Assembly: GCA_026225945.1 (NCBI GenBank)
Contig: JAMJFZ010003746.1
Location: 1,604,001-1,668,000 of the forward strand
Length of the DNA stretch: 64,000 nucleotides
Reading direction: 5' to 3'
Source: Cricetomys ansorgei
Lineage: Eukaryota > Chordata > Mammalia > Rodentia > Nesomyidae
Shown: positions 1 to 12,165 of the stretch, in pieces
Position numbering within the stretch: position 1 is the first letter of the stretch
How the letters are laid out: each line of letters opens with the position of its first letter
Made by a program: the position numbers and the translations under genes
Notes under the pieces: generated by a model
What the model was told of the DNA's origin: nothing
What the model saw: only the letters and a program-made list of their open reading frames with translations
Databases searched by the model: none

Positions 1-357
1 TAGTTATTCAGCAAAGCAGTTTTAACTTCTAGTTAGTGGAGTTTAAAACTTAATTTAGTATTACTAAATAAGTTGGCAGAGACGTGATTGCACAGTCACT
101 CTGTTCTGGAACATGAGGGTTTTCCTGTGGTTAATGTTTCCTCCTGCCACTGTCACTGAATTCTAAAGTGACAGAAGTGAAACCTCTTGCTGGGGGAGAG
201 AATGCAGAAGAGGCTGTGAACCGCGAATGAAGCCGCTAATTGCTAATACGAAACAGCTAATTTTTTAAAAATTGAACCTTCATTTCCACTTGTACAACAA
301 AGAAAACTAGAAAAAGTGTCAGTGAGCCTTTGACAACCAAAAACGCCCGAGTCTCAC

Positions 358-452
358 CAGCTGCTGCTCCACTGGGGGAGGCACATCCTGGTTGGCATAA
401 ACGATGGCAGGGTTGTAGAGACTGAACACCACAGGGTAAAACACCTTTTTAC
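358..452 (-). CDS. CSGALNACT2: CSGALNACT2 coding exon (residues 387-418)
   Basis: This 95-nt exon runs from an acceptor TTTCAG to donor GTGAGA. It encodes [20 protein letters not shown] followed by [11 protein letters not shown]. It ends in phase 0 after Leu 418. This is the conserved core strand and loop region after the DXD motif. The following exon, beginning VHKKDSG in the family, lies beyond the left edge of the window, so the gene is cut off here by the window and not broken. Confidence 0.93.
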
Positions 453-654
453 CTGAAAGTAAAAATATATGATTGCCTCACACAAAGAGGGACAAATGGA
501 GGACTGACTCTTACTACTATATCTACAGAGACTTTATCTTTTATCATTGTGATACTGTTTTCAATGCTCTTTCAATGCTCAAGTTATGGAATATCAAATT
601 CATCTGCTAACACAACAGGTCACACTACGAAGCTGTAGTTGCCAAATAACAACA

Positions 655-670
655 GCAGCAGCAGCAGCAG
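655..670. repeat. (CAG)n short microsatellite
   Basis: Five to six CAG units lie at 655-670 in a CSGALNACT2 intron. They are noncoding. Confidence 0.9.
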
Positions 671-1699
671 ACTACAGGTGTCGCACGCGTTCCTTTTACC
701 TCTGCGGAGGAGCGCAAAGGCACTCAGGTGAGCCAGTTCATTACTCTTTGTTTTCACCTAGTTAGCAGTAACAGACGGAAATTAACCTCTGATAAACACC
801 AGAAACTCAGAGATTTCTGTTATTTATTCTTCAAATAGAGTCATTAAAACCGGTAAATACGTGGAATATTGTGCAATGTATAGATATGTAGAGAATAAAA
901 CAGAATTGCAGACAGATGTAAACCCAGATCTGAGAAAGTTTAGAAGAAGACCTTGTATTCAAACTGATGGCACACAAGGACCTTACCAGCTAACTAAGCC
1001 ATTTCCCCTCAGAAGAGGAACCTTGCTACGACCGGCTTCAGCCAGCTATGCTAGCGACAAGTACTCACTAATGGTCAAGGGGCTTGTTACGTGGCAGCCT
1101 CTTTATTTTTCTATACTTATAAATTTACAAATTTGTTTTATATCTACAATGTACCATAAATCACTTTAAACTGCACAATCTGGAAACCAAACACTACCTC
1201 TGCATGCCTGTGTAAGGTGTGCACATGAGTGTGTGTGTGCGTGTGCGTGTGTACATACATTAAGTTCCTGAAACTAAGAGCCTCCTAACTCTCCCTTCCA
1301 TACTACCTGTGTGGCTTTCTGACCTGAGCTGCTTCCACTTCATCAATTTCCAGACTTATCTTCCTTTGTCTTTCCCTCCTCTCCACTCTTCAGCGCCCAC
1401 TTTAGGGTTTTACACCTGCTAGGCAAACATTCCACCGAGATCACTCAGCCTCTACATTTCTTCACTTCCCTTCAGAAAGAACCACTGGAATTTGACTCCA
1501 AGAAAAAGGTTTCCAACATCATAGAGTCAAAGTTTCAATTTATTACTCATTGTTTCAATTAAATTATGCCTAACTTTTAAAAGCATCCTAAGGTTTAATA
1601 AAAACTTGTTTTCCCTCAAACTATAGTTGACTAAACACTGGAACACACTGACACTCTTCTAAACTCCATGCTCAGCTCGTTTAACAGTGTTTTACGCAC

Positions 1700-1878
1700 C
1701 TGGCTCAGCATTTAACCGGCAGCTTTTAAGGAATTCAGCTGAGAAATATATGTCAACATCACAGAAGAACATCAAGACCTCTCCCTTGTCCCAAGCTCGG
1801 GCACCCACATTTAGTCCTCTTCCACGATTAAATTCTTCATTTAATGAGACCAAAGTGTAGTTGTGAAAATTAGACTCA
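1700..1878 (-). CDS. CSGALNACT2: CSGALNACT2 coding exon with DXD motif (residues 327-387)
   Basis: This 179-nt exon runs from acceptor CTCATAG to donor GTGCGT. It encodes [20 protein letters not shown] and [20 protein letters not shown], followed by [20 protein letters not shown]. The Asp-Val-Asp at residues 367-369 is the DXD motif that, in this glycosyltransferase family, coordinates the divalent metal and UDP-sugar. The NYT at 333-335 is a possible N-glycosylation sequon. The exon ends one base into a Gly codon that is completed in the next exon. Confidence 0.95.
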
Positions 1879-2706
1879 CTATGAGAAAAGCACATACAAC
1901 AACCGATAAGTCCCATTTAAAGTTTGACAATGTCCTTCCTTCAACGGAATTTACAAAATATATTTTATATTTCAAATAACTTATTATGTTGGTTATATAT
2001 TCACACAGGGAAAGGAAATCTTCAGTTTCATGTGTTCATTATCAGGAACAGATACTTTCAGGTCCTCCCACAAATGTTCCTTTGTCAGAGGGCTCCTCCC
2101 TGATATCACAGTAGGCTCTTTAATCTCTATCCTCTTCTTCAGCTGTTTGCCTTAGTATCATGGGCCATGTTTACTTGGGTATCTCCCCACTCCATCAAAA
2201 TAGATTTTGTGTTAAGTACTATGACACAGTGTCCCTCACAGAGCAATAGTTCAGTAAGTATTTGCTGAATGAGTAAATGAACAGGGTTCCAGGAAGAGAG
2301 AAGAGATCGCTTGTGCCTGTAGTAGCTGAATGTCAGGGGGAATTTGAACTAACCTTAGTAGGAAACTTTAGTAGAAAGATCATATATCAAATAATTCCCA
2401 GAAGCAAAAAGGTAAAAAAACAAAAAACAAAACAAAAAAAAAACAAAACCATTTTAAAGAAAGCAGCTGGGTCAGATTAAGCATACAGGAACAATGAGGA
2501 GAGGGCCATACCAATGGACTTTAAAGCGTTAGAATGGAAGGAAAATCAGACTGAGGAGTGCCGTCCATCCCAGGCCAAACAACTTTGTTAGTACCTTAAA
2601 AGGAAAGCGGAGGCATCAGGGTTTTCTGCTAGGACAGTGGTTCTTACAGTGAAATTTCAAACCTGCTGCTTCCTAGCAAGGCATCAGATGGCAAGTTCTA
2701 GAGTGG

Positions 2707-2912
2707 TGGTTCTCAACACTCTAAGCCTGCGACCCTTTGACCCAGTTCCTAACGCTGTGGTGACCCTGCAACCATAAAATTATTTTCACTGCTACTTCAT
2801 AACTGTGATTTTGTTACTGTACTGAATCGTAAGTAAATATCTGATATGAAGATGGTCTTAGGCGACCCTTGTGAAAAGGTTGTTAGATCCCCAAAGGGGT
2901 TACAACCATGTA
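2707..2912 (+). mobile_element. URR1-type hAT DNA transposon, nonautonomous
   Basis: The stretch begins GGTTCTCAAC and contains the recognisable URR1 core: ACCATAAAATTATTTTCACT, the TACTTCATAACTG block and GATGGTCTTAGGCGACCC, ending near a CCCCAAAGGGGTTACAACC. This is a common rodent hAT-Charlie derived element of about 200 bp. It lies in a CSGALNACT2 intron. A second copy in inverse orientation sits in RET intron 10. Confidence 0.8.
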
Positions 2913-3183
2913 CTGAAGAATCAGTTCGGGGGCTGTAAAGATATAGGAGACCTAAGTACCATTTGCAGGATGGAGCAGAAGCATGGTGTACAGGAGGGAA
3001 GAAAGGCGAGGTAAGTTAGAATGCTATCAAAGCAGAGGTCAGATTTAGAAAAGGGGAAAGAACCTTCAAGAATATGGCAAGTGGGTAGATCACAGAATAA
3101 CCTGAACACAGTCATCTGAGGCTGTCTGCTATGCAACTAAAGGAAGATGGTTTTGTCAAGTTGTACGTGAAATGAAGAACTTA

Positions 3184-3565
3184 CTGTCATTACCACACGC
3201 CCCTCCATACATGCTCAGACAACTTTGTGTATGTCTGATGTGTGAATATGTATGATGTGTACGCATGCATGTGTGTGGGCACATTTGTGTGCGTAGGTGT
3301 GGGTATGAATGTGAACGTCAGAGAACAATCTTGGGTGTTAGTCTTTGCCTTCCATATTGTCTGAGACACAGTGTCTGTGTTGTCACTGCACACACGGCAG
3401 CTGGCCTGCACACTTCTGGAGACTCTGCCTCCTACCTTGCCATAGGAACACGGGATTACAGACACGTGCTTACCAAGCCCAGCTTTACATGGCTCTGAGA
3501 ACTCATGTTCAGGCCTCATGCTGTACAAAAGTACTTTACCGACTGAGCCATCTCCGTGGCCTGAG
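3184..3565 (-). mobile_element. B3/B4-type SINE
   Basis: Read on the minus strand, it starts with a tRNA-derived head (GGCCACGGAGATGGCTCAGT near 3560-3541). It ends in a TG/CA-rich tail with GTGTGTGGGCACA on the plus strand. The body with the GGGATTACAGACACGTGCTTACCA block is typical of B3/B4-type rodent SINEs. The two minus and plus open frames here are products of this repeat and not genes. Confidence 0.7.
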
Positions 3566-3681
3566 GCAGATTTTAAAAAGTAGTTATTCAAAATTACTGA
3601 CACTAAACATCTGAAATTCTCATTCTTCTTTCACACTTCAACACTTAGCATTAAAGACTCCAGGATGTGTGGCTCACCAAC

Positions 3682-3783
3682 CTTGTGATAGATTCTAGGA
3701 TAGACTTGACTTTAGATAGTCCTTCTTTCCCGAAATACACAACTGTGAGATGAATCCTCTTGTCTTGATGGATACAAACATCT
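3682..3783 (-). CDS. CSGALNACT2: CSGALNACT2 coding exon (residues 293-327)
   Basis: This 102-nt exon runs from acceptor CTGTTAG to donor GTTGGT. It encodes DVCIHQDKRIHLTVVYFGKE and then GLSKVKSILESIT, part of the N-terminal half of the glycosyltransferase domain. It is too short to stand out as an open frame but follows directly from the family sequence. Phases match on both sides: AG|A for Arg and AG|T for Ser. Its length is a multiple of three, so skipping it would keep the frame. Confidence 0.92.
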
Positions 3784-4859
3784 CTAACAGAATTAAGAAA
3801 TAAACTTGCTTAAGAAAACATGCAAGGCACTGCTCAATCAGAAAGCAACCAGATAAAATTCCGGTAAGAAAATGAATAAGACACTGTGAATACAGAGTGA
3901 AATCACATGCAGCATTAGTTAAACATGAAAGCGATGGTGCTACCCAGTTGTCGAAGGTATTACAGCAAAGTCACAAGGTCTGTGTTTCAGTGAGCACAAC
4001 CCTGTGGAAGGTCATGGCTACTTTATTGCCATATTTCAAAACATTTCTGGAACATTTGCAGTGGCATTGCTTTCAACAGCAAATTAAAAATTATTCAAGG
4101 AAGTATGTCCAATCAGGTCAGAACCCAATAAATAAATAATTGTCTCAGATCAAGAGACTTCTCAAATGGAACCATCCAGAAAACTAGCCAGTGCTGCGGG
4201 TAGTATGGTGCTTGTACCTGTCACCAAGGAACAGCTACCACAGTGCAGGTTACTTGCTAGAGAGGATGAGGCAGCCTCTTAAAGCAATGCCAAGTAAGGC
4301 AATTATAAAGAGTTGTAGGAAATCATACCTCATGGGAACTACTTCAAACAGGCAAAACTCAGTTGGAAGTATGAATTCTGGATATTCTACTGAAGAACAG
4401 AGTTAACTAACTTTTAAATATGAAAATAGAGATTAGGTTTATAAAGAACTAAAACAGTATATTAAAACAATTAAAATATGGCAATTGCTAAATTGAAACA
4501 AAAAGTCATATTTTCCTTAAATGGTTCATCTAACACACTTTAACACTTAGCACTTTAAAATACCACAATTTGATGGCAAGAAAAAAAAAGACCCGAATAC
4601 TGTGCTTCCTCAGATGGAGTTCTCCAACTTTCAGTTATTTAAATCTTAAAATTCAAATTGCTCTCAAGAGATTTTACTGGGAGAGAGAGCAATGGTCTGG
4701 ATTTTCATTGAGGTAGTAATTTGTTAGTTTACATGTTTGTCAAAATCATGAAAGCAAGACTTTACTTTGAAATATCCTTCGCATTATCTTTAGACTATAT
4801 GAATTTTTATTGTACATAAACTAGGCTCCAATATAGTTGGCTTCTAAAAGTTCAACTTA

Positions 4860-5080
4860 TGGGGGTTGGAGATGGCTCAGTGGTTAAGAATGGTGGCTGC
4901 TCTAGCACAGGACCTGGATTCAGTTCCCAGAGCCCACATGGAGGCTCACAACCATCTACAGCTCTGGTTCCAGGGCACCCACCGCCCTGTGCTGGCCTCC
5001 ATGGACACTGTACACATGTGGTGAACATATATACATGAAGATAAATACTCATGCACATAAAAAAATCTTTTAAAAAAGTT
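4860..5080 (+). mobile_element. B2-type SINE
   Basis: This begins GGGGGTTGGAGATGGCTCAG, a tRNA-derived B2 head with A and B box-like sequence. It continues through CCCACATGGAGGCTCACAAC and ends in an A-rich tail. The tail contains TCCATGGACACTGTACACA, the form often seen in non-Mus muroids. It is intronic to CSGALNACT2. Confidence 0.85.
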
Positions 5081-5325
5081 TAGCTTATCTTAAACTCAAA
5101 CACAATTATAAAGTCATCAAACTGAGTTTCCAAGTAGTTGCCACCCTTAAATTTACTTTATAGCTCATACTCTCAAGAAACATAATGCACCATCAATATT
5201 TTAAGAAAAAAAACTGAAAAAAAACCCTTAAAGCCAATAAAATTATTCTATAATTCCAAGTAATTATACTTGAATAAATTAAGTAAATCTGAACAAAATG
5301 CGGTATTTAAAGAATTTAGCCAAAC

Positions 5326-5542
5326 CTGAAGTTCTGCATAAAGTGTGCGAATGCTTCAGTTCTTTCAGCAAGTGGCACAATGATGTTAATAATGGACCTA
5401 GTAATGTCAATCATCTCATTCTTCACTTTCATGAGTGGTCCAAAAGGGCGGAAAAGGGTCACGTGTCTGTATTCCATGAGATCGGCTTTCTTAAAAAAGA
5501 GTTCATACTGTGTGCCTTTATCTCTCTCAGTGCGATAATAAC
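5326..5542 (-). CDS. CSGALNACT2: CSGALNACT2 coding exon (residues 221-293)
   Basis: This 217-nt exon runs from acceptor CTTAAG to donor GTTTGG. It encodes [20 protein letters not shown] and then the segment ending [10 protein letters not shown], the start of the lumenal catalytic region of the CSGALNACT family. It completes the split Gly codon of the preceding exon and leaves two bases (AG) for the Arg codon shared with the next exon. The long open frame on the plus strand here (5298-5846) is only the shadow of this exon and its intron. The donor is weak compared with the GTRAGT consensus. Confidence 0.93.
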
Positions 5543-6947
5543 CTTAAGGAAAGGGTTTGAAACAAAAACAAGTTCATTTCAAGTTTACGTCAACAGGAAT
5601 AAAGACTTTGCTCAGGCAAGGATGGAAAGTATTAAACCAGACAGCAGGGTTCTATCTATTGTGAGAATACAACTACTCTTTAGAAGAAAAGGGCCACAAA
5701 AGAATTTTACTGCTCTGCTACATTATTCAACTCACAAAATGACATCCAATGGTAATTATTCCTTTACAGATATGACTTTTCCCCCTTACTGCCAGACCCT
5801 ATTGCCACAGTGTCAAACAAATTACTTCTATAGTATGAAATTATGAGCCCAAGAGTCAAAACTTTAATACTTGGTTCAAGTCAACAAAAATGAATCAAGT
5901 ACCTTCATGTTAGTCACTAAAGATACAGAGACCATGTGGTCTCAGCTGTGAGGAAGGACCAGTCTAGTGAGAAGGCAGAAGACTAAACAGTAACAATATA
6001 CTGTATATGTGTGTATCTGTGTGTGTGTGTGCATATATATACACATACATACACATGTGTGTACATATATACATCTCTAGAGAAAAGTCAGAAAAAGACA
6101 TATTAATATAGATTTCAATACAATGATTTGAGATGTGTTTAGGGAAGAAGTATGGAGGTTAACTGGGCAGTATGATTTTTAAGTACAACACCCAGGAGGG
6201 AGAAGGTTAGGATTGCTCCAGCCCTCCTAAGGCTTACAGTCTAGAAAGAACAATCGACCAGGAGATGGGCAACACTACATAATGCAACAAGTTGTACAAC
6301 AGAGGGTACGCTATAGAGGCAGCAAGCACACGGAAGCACTTTAGGCTTGAGGTTAGAGGCCACTTCCTGCAAAGAATGACATTTACGCTAAGGCCTGGAG
6401 GAGGAACAGAAGTTGCTTAATGGTTGCTCATAATTAACTTAGTAGAGAAGACAGTGGTGGCACAATGGAGGAAAAGTAAAAGGCGGAATATGTTTCAGGC
6501 AGAGGAGAGTAAGCACCAGCTGCAGAATACACAACTGTCACAGTTTACCTGCTTTAAGGCAGGGTGGGTATGAGGACAAGTCATATGCTACTTAACTATC
6601 CTCTTCCCTCTGCAGCTTTCAAATCTGCCGTGAAATACATAAAAACAAAACAAAACAAAAACTAAGCTTTTCAGAAAGTTGAGAGAAATAACTAATAAAA
6701 TTAGCATGACTTAAGAGCAGAAACAAAAGAGGAGGCCATAGGAAAAAGGTAGCTAAAATGCTCCAGCAAAGCACAACGCCTCCCTGATAGACTTAAAAAG
6801 CCATACAAGTGACAGACATGACAATTTGGAGTCAAACAAAATGCTACATGTGGTAGGCTGTTTAGAGAATAAAGCAAAAAGAACTTTAAAAAATATCTAA
6901 AATTTACATGACCTTAAAGTTATGTACCATCTTAAAAATCATAACCT

Positions 6948-7165
6948 GGGGCTGGAGAGATAGATCAGTGGTTAAGAATATTGGCTGCTTTTCCAGAGGA
7001 CCCAAGTTTGATTCCCAGCACCCCTATGGAGGATAACTGTGACTGCAGTCCCAAGGGATCCGACACTTTCCACTGGTCTCTGCAAGCATTGCACTCACGG
7101 TGCATTAAACACGCAGACAAAACATTCATACACATAAAAATAAAAATACAGGAAAGACCCATATC
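6948..7165 (+). mobile_element. B2-type SINE
   Basis: Head GGGGCTGGAGAGATAGATCA is followed by TTCCAGAGGACCCAAGTTTG and TTCCCAGCACCCCTATGG. An A-rich tail rich in ATAAAAATAAAAATA closes it. Short open frames on both strands are repeat shadows. Confidence 0.85.
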
Positions 7166-7786
7166 CTTTTTGCAGTCTATATTATGAAAATGTGCTATTT
7201 CCTTACGTTTTCAAACACAAAACTATGTATTCCCTTCGATGCTGTGATCATTTGCTTCTCTCAATATGGAAAATACCACCAACCTATTGCATTAGATTTT
7301 TCTTTCCTTATCAAATGGCTTTCAAATTTTGAACCTTAGTTCATACATTTTTAAAAACATAAGAGGAACATTAATACCAGATAAGAGAGGAATGCAAATC
7401 ACATGGCCCATAAGAGCCCTTCAACTTGGTTAGTATTCTTGTATCTAGGCTTAGATTTATTCTGTTTTCCTAATTCTTACTCTTGTGTTTTATTATGACC
7501 TCATTTTAACTTTTTCCAAAGCCACTTCAAATTTTGGGCAAAATTAAACAGATACAAATGTAAACACTTTAATACAAATGTAAATACTTTAATACTGTTG
7601 TAACAATTGACATATAGTAGCATGTGCTACTAGCATTCTGTCATACTAACATAAGAATTTATCAAGATACTAAAAGTTGTTTTTATATTTGTATGTGTCT
7701 GCTTGCACATGCACACATGCCACAGCATGTGGGTAGAGATCATATGACAACTTGCATGGATCTTACCGACATATTTTTCATATTAC

Positions 7787-8447
7787 CTTCTATGAAGTCA
7801 TTTTCATTAAATATCAGTTTCTCGCCAAGGGGGCCCTCCTCATCTTCCTGTTCATCATCTTCATCAGGATTGTTAATGACTTCCAAGCCAGCTTCAATAA
7901 CTTCTACCAATTCATCTCGTTTGTCTTTTCTAACTGGCTTTTCTTCAGGATGGCGAGTGAGACCCATCTCCAGCTGAAACACTTTCATTAGAGTAAAACT
8001 TTCAAAGGGAATGACTCCATACTCACTGGGGAGTTTGGCTCCTATGCTAACTTCAGCTCTGTCGATCTGGGAATGAAGAAACTCTAAAAGGTCACCGGGT
8101 GTCTGCTCTTTGTTGCCTGGGTAGCCTATGCTGTTAGCCCCTGTGTCCTTTTTCTCTTGCAGTGATCTCATCTTCTCGCCCATTTCTTGTAACTCTTGCT
8201 TTAGCTGGGCAATTTGCCGTTTCAGACTGGCTGCCCTGGTTTGGTAATGTTCTTCTTGCTCCTGCAGGAGAGCCTGGTAATATTCTTTACCGTAACTTTC
8301 TCTAACAACACCAGGAAGGGATGTATTTCCATCAGTTTGGGGTGCACATTCCAGGAGGTACAAAAATAATACTAAACTGCAGAGCAAAGCAAGGCCCAAC
8401 AGCAGCCACTGGGTCCGGCTGTGAAGAATCAGTCCTCTTCTAGACAT
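7787..8447 (-). CDS. CSGALNACT2: CSGALNACT2 first coding exon (residues 1-220)
   Basis: The start codon at 8447-8445 opens MSRRGLILHSRTQWLLLGLA, the conserved N-terminus of this enzyme. A short basic cytoplasmic tail is followed by one hydrophobic signal-anchor at about residues 13-33. A lumenal stem follows. It has a heptad-like, Glu/Gln-rich coiled coil at about residues 54-100 and a very acidic stretch (PDEDDEQEDEEG) at about 194-205. A possible N-glycosylation site, NTS, lies at residue 41. The exon ends GAAG at the donor GTAATA, after codon 220 plus one base. Reading past the donor gives a short non-homologous tail, which is why the open frame continues to 7740 but the exon does not. The 5' UTR part of this exon extends upstream of 8447; its acceptor is uncertain. 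Confidence 0.95.
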
Positions 8448-10200
8448 TCTTATTGGTGTGTGTTTGCCTAGTAGGACAAGCTCTTTGCTTGTTCATAACT
8501 TTAGCAAAAAATTATCAAAAGTTAAAAACAAAATTAGGATTTCCATAAAAGGTACCCAAATGAGCTCTGCTGTAGTTTAAAAAGATTCTTCAGTAGTCAT
8601 GACTACTTGCAGAAGTAAGAAATTAAGCACATTTCCTGTATTGTTACCATGATAGTCATATCAAGCAATCTGATCTATAAAATCCATTATATGGGTGGTG
8701 ATTTTTTTCTGAAAGAGACAGATCAGAGTCAATCAGAATTTTTGTTTCTTTAAGTATATTAAATTGTTGGTAGCTTCAATAAACTTGGCTATGTTCCTAC
8801 TATATGTAGAGTTCCATAGAGAGGCGCTAATATAGTTTAGAGCAATTGGTAAGCACTTGGAGAAAATACTCAGAAAAATACCATACTAAATACTAAAATA
8901 TTGTGTATAAATATTTAAACCAGTTTGTTTGTACATATATCACCCCTGAATCAAGGAAACATCAAAATTATGGTCAGTAAAATTATGTTCAATTTTTTTA
9001 CACGGATTCTTATTAAACCAATTAATAATTATACTGCTTATAATTCTTTTCATTCACTACTTCCCAATTAAAGCATGTAATATGTGAGAATTGGATTTTT
9101 ATAAACAGTTTTTATTATAGCAATAATTTACTAGTAAGAGAAAGTTCCTCCAGTTATGCTCAAATATTCCAGCTCATTAATTTCTATTGCTCAATTCAAC
9201 CAATCTGGGGAGCCTAAACATCAAGCGGGGTGGTGTACAATTTCCAAAGGTCACAGACATCTGGAAAACACATTAAAAACATTTTTACATCCAAAGTTCT
9301 CTGGTAGATTACTTGAGCATTAGATCACTTTCCACTGTATGACACAGCAAAAGATTCCTTACAATTCTGGAAGGTTTGGAATCGATATAAAGAAAAAAAC
9401 ACAAACAATTTAATTATGTTTATCTGCCTCAAGAAAAATGGTAAATTTACAAAAGTACATGCTACCTTTCATGCTCCAATGAGCTCTTCCAGTCTAATTC
9501 TGAACTAAGGATTGTTGATTCTAGAAATAGAAGAGATTAAACTCAGGCAAGAGGAGGCACGAAGTCCTCTGCTGCAAATAGAACTTCCATTCTAACCAAG
9601 CGTTTCCGAGCAGGATACTGTGACATGACAGGAGACATTTCATAGGAATGCTTTCTCCAGTGTGCACCACTGCGGAAACTGATCAGTAGGGACACAGTCT
9701 CAGTTGCTTGCATTCTTAGTCATTAGGAAAACCTGGGTGCCTTCTACAGAAAATTCTACATAGTATATTTTTGTGCACATTTGCATTAAAATGTAGGCAA
9801 GATTAAAACTTCTTATGGCTAGTAGACCACAAATAATGAGCTTAACTCCCCTAGCCATTTATTACCTTAGTTAATCAAATAACTACCAACTATCCTGAGA
9901 AACTTAATTCAGTGTCTTTTACTACAATAACATCTGATTGGAAATCTTATTTAAATGTTGGAGAAAAAAAGAGGAAATTTTAAGTTTTAATAAACTGAAT
10001 AAAAGACAGTGCAAAGCTAATATTAATTCTAAGGACTTCCCATTCTTCAAAGACATAATCTTTAACAAAAGAACCACTTGAATGTCATTATTGAAAAATA
10101 AAGGTATTTCTTAACTATAAGTTATACTAGCCTACTTGTTAGGCAAAAGAAAGGCTACATTTAAACATATAGAAACAGAATCTTTCATAAACTGTTAATA

Positions 10201-10350
10201 AGCCAAGCATTGGCACACACCTTTCAGGAGACACAGACAGGTGGATTCCTGTGAGTTCAAGGCTAGTCTGGTCTACATAGTGAGTTCCAGGACAGCCAGA
10301 GCTACATAGGGAGACCATGCCTCAAAAAAAAAAAAAAATAATAACATCAA
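10201..10350 (+). mobile_element. B1 SINE
   Basis: The 7SL-derived body reads GTGAGTTCAAGGCTAGTCTG and GACAGCCAGAGCTACATAGG, with a poly(A) tail at 10323-10338. The 5' end is diverged. Confidence 0.85.
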
Positions 10351-10594
10351 CAACAAAAACTGTTAGACATACTTAACTGCAAATATATTCAAATGAATGC
10401 ATCACTATCACACCTGTGCTACAAGTCCGTAGATGGAAACGAGATCTTAAAAAAGCAAGGTAAAGTATGAGTAATGCTAATTACACTGGTAATTGGTTTC
10501 TTATTTTAAGTTTTTTAAAAAACTAAACATAACATAAACATTTTTTTTCTTCCCTGCCTCCTCCTTTCCCTCTTCCTCCTCCTCCTCTTCTTCC

Positions 10595-11060
10595 TTCCTT
10601 TTTTTTTTTGTTTTGTTTTTTGTTTTTCTGAGGCAGGGTCTCTCTACATAGCCCAGCTGTCCTGGAACTCCCTCTGTAGACCTGGCTGGCCTCAAACTCA
10701 CAGAGATTTACCTGCCTCTGCCTCCTGAGTGCTGGGATTAAAGGGATGTGCTGCCATGCCTGGCTAGGTTTTTTGTTTTTCCATCTTGAGACAGGGATTC
10801 ATTCTGTATCCTAGGCTGGCCTCAAATTCATAGCAATCCTCCTGCCTCTCCCTCCCAAGTGCTTGGATTAGATACATGAGCTACCATAGCTATTTCTTCT
10901 TTTTTCTTTTCTTTTCTTTTTTTGAGACAGGGTTTCTCTGTTGTATCTCTGACTGTTCTGGAACTCACTCTGTAGACCAGGCTGGCCTCAAATTCACAGA
11001 GATCCCCCTGCCTCTGCTTTAATCTGCTGGGAATAAAGGTGTGTACCACCACCGCCTGGC
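10595..11060 (-). mobile_element. Three consecutive B1 SINEs in the same orientation
   Basis: Three inverted B1 bodies follow one another at about 10600-10765, 10770-10890 and 10905-11060. Each starts with a T-rich stretch and then GAGGCAGGGTCTCTCTACAT, GAGACAGGGATTCATTCTGT or GAGACAGGGTTTCTCTGTTG. Each ends in the GCTGGGATTAAAG-like block. The minus open frames at 10501-10701 and 10828-11052 are translations of them. Confidence 0.85.
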
Positions 11061-11539
11061 TATGGCTATTTTTTACAGTTCACTATATACACAGCAAAAC
11101 AAGGTTACAGAATTACCTGAAAGACATCACCACTATCAGAAGACTATTATAAAGTGTGAGTATCTGGGAAGGAGGAGATTAGAAGCATTTATTTCTTAAG
11201 CACTTGCAAATTTTAAGTATTTAAAAACAAAGGGACCAATCATCAGAAAGCAGCACTTATTCTGAAAATACTTCAGAATTCACCGTGTGCCAAGTACTGT
11301 GCTGAGTACCAAGAAAAACGCCAAATGGGTCCTTCCGATAAGGTGTTCTGGAGAAGACTATACTCACAGTACTTGGATGTCGGCTGAACAAATGGCACAA
11401 AGCGGGCCAGCCTGTAGTACAGCAAAAACAAGTCTGAGACTCAGCTACTTAACACTTAAATAATCTTTGGCATAATACTTAACCTCTCTGGACCTCTGTA
11501 AAATGAGGCAGTTTGCCTGAATAGCCAATTTAAAAAATT

Positions 11540-11745
11540 ATTGCTTTTAACTGTGTGTGTGTGTGTGTGTGTGGGTGCCCCTGAGGTAAAGAGGTGTCAG
11601 ACTCCCTGGAACTGGAGCTCCATGCAGCTATGAATTGTGCAATGTGGTACTAGGAAACAAATTTATGTCCTCTCCAAGAGCAGGGTGCATCTTGATCAAT
11701 GAATGAGCCATCATCCCTCTAGTCCCTGGATAGCTAACTTTTCTT
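11540..11745 (-). mobile_element. B2/B3-like SINE with (GT)n
   Basis: A (GT)n run at 11553-11572 is followed by a body ending CAATGAATGAGCCATCATCC, which on the minus strand corresponds to the tRNA-like head of a B3/B2-type SINE. It is strongly diverged. Confidence 0.55.
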
Positions 11746-11961
11746 CCAAGATGCTATGATTCCTTTAATTAAGGACAAACTAAACACACATGTGTGCATG
11801 CACATGTACCCTGTTTTATGGCACAGATTTAATTAAAAAATGCATATACCCTTTCAGTAATCTGTAATTTTAAGCTTTTTTAACTATACAAATATTACTA
11901 TTAGTGTACAATATCACATGCATAAGATAAGTTAATGTAATAGTGGGATAAAAGTGAAAAG

Positions 11962-12165
11962 CAACTTAGGTCTGAAGAGATGGCTTAGTGGTTAAGAGTG
12001 CTTGCTGCTCTTCCAGAGGACCTGGGTTCGATTCCTAGCACCCACATAGCAGCTCACAACCATCTATAACTCCACTTCTAGGAGACCCAGTGACTTTTTC
12101 TGACCTCTGTGGTACATAGACACACATGCAGGCAAAAATCATACATTTAAAATAATTAAAAAATG
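11962..12165 (+). mobile_element. B2-type SINE
   Basis: The head contains GAAGAGATGGCTTAGTGGTT and TGCTCTTCCAGAGGACCTGG. The body reads CACCCACATAGCAGCTCACA. The tail is AAATAATTAAAAAATGAAAT. It is a clear full-length copy. Confidence 0.87.

Noticed and set aside
655..670. CAG repeat as a possible polyglutamine tract
   Set aside because: It is short and intronic in CSGALNACT2, with no open frame around it.
5298..5846. A 182-codon plus-strand open frame
   Set aside because: It is the antisense of a CSGALNACT2 coding exon (5326-5542) and its intron; the minus strand gives the recognised protein with matching splice sites.
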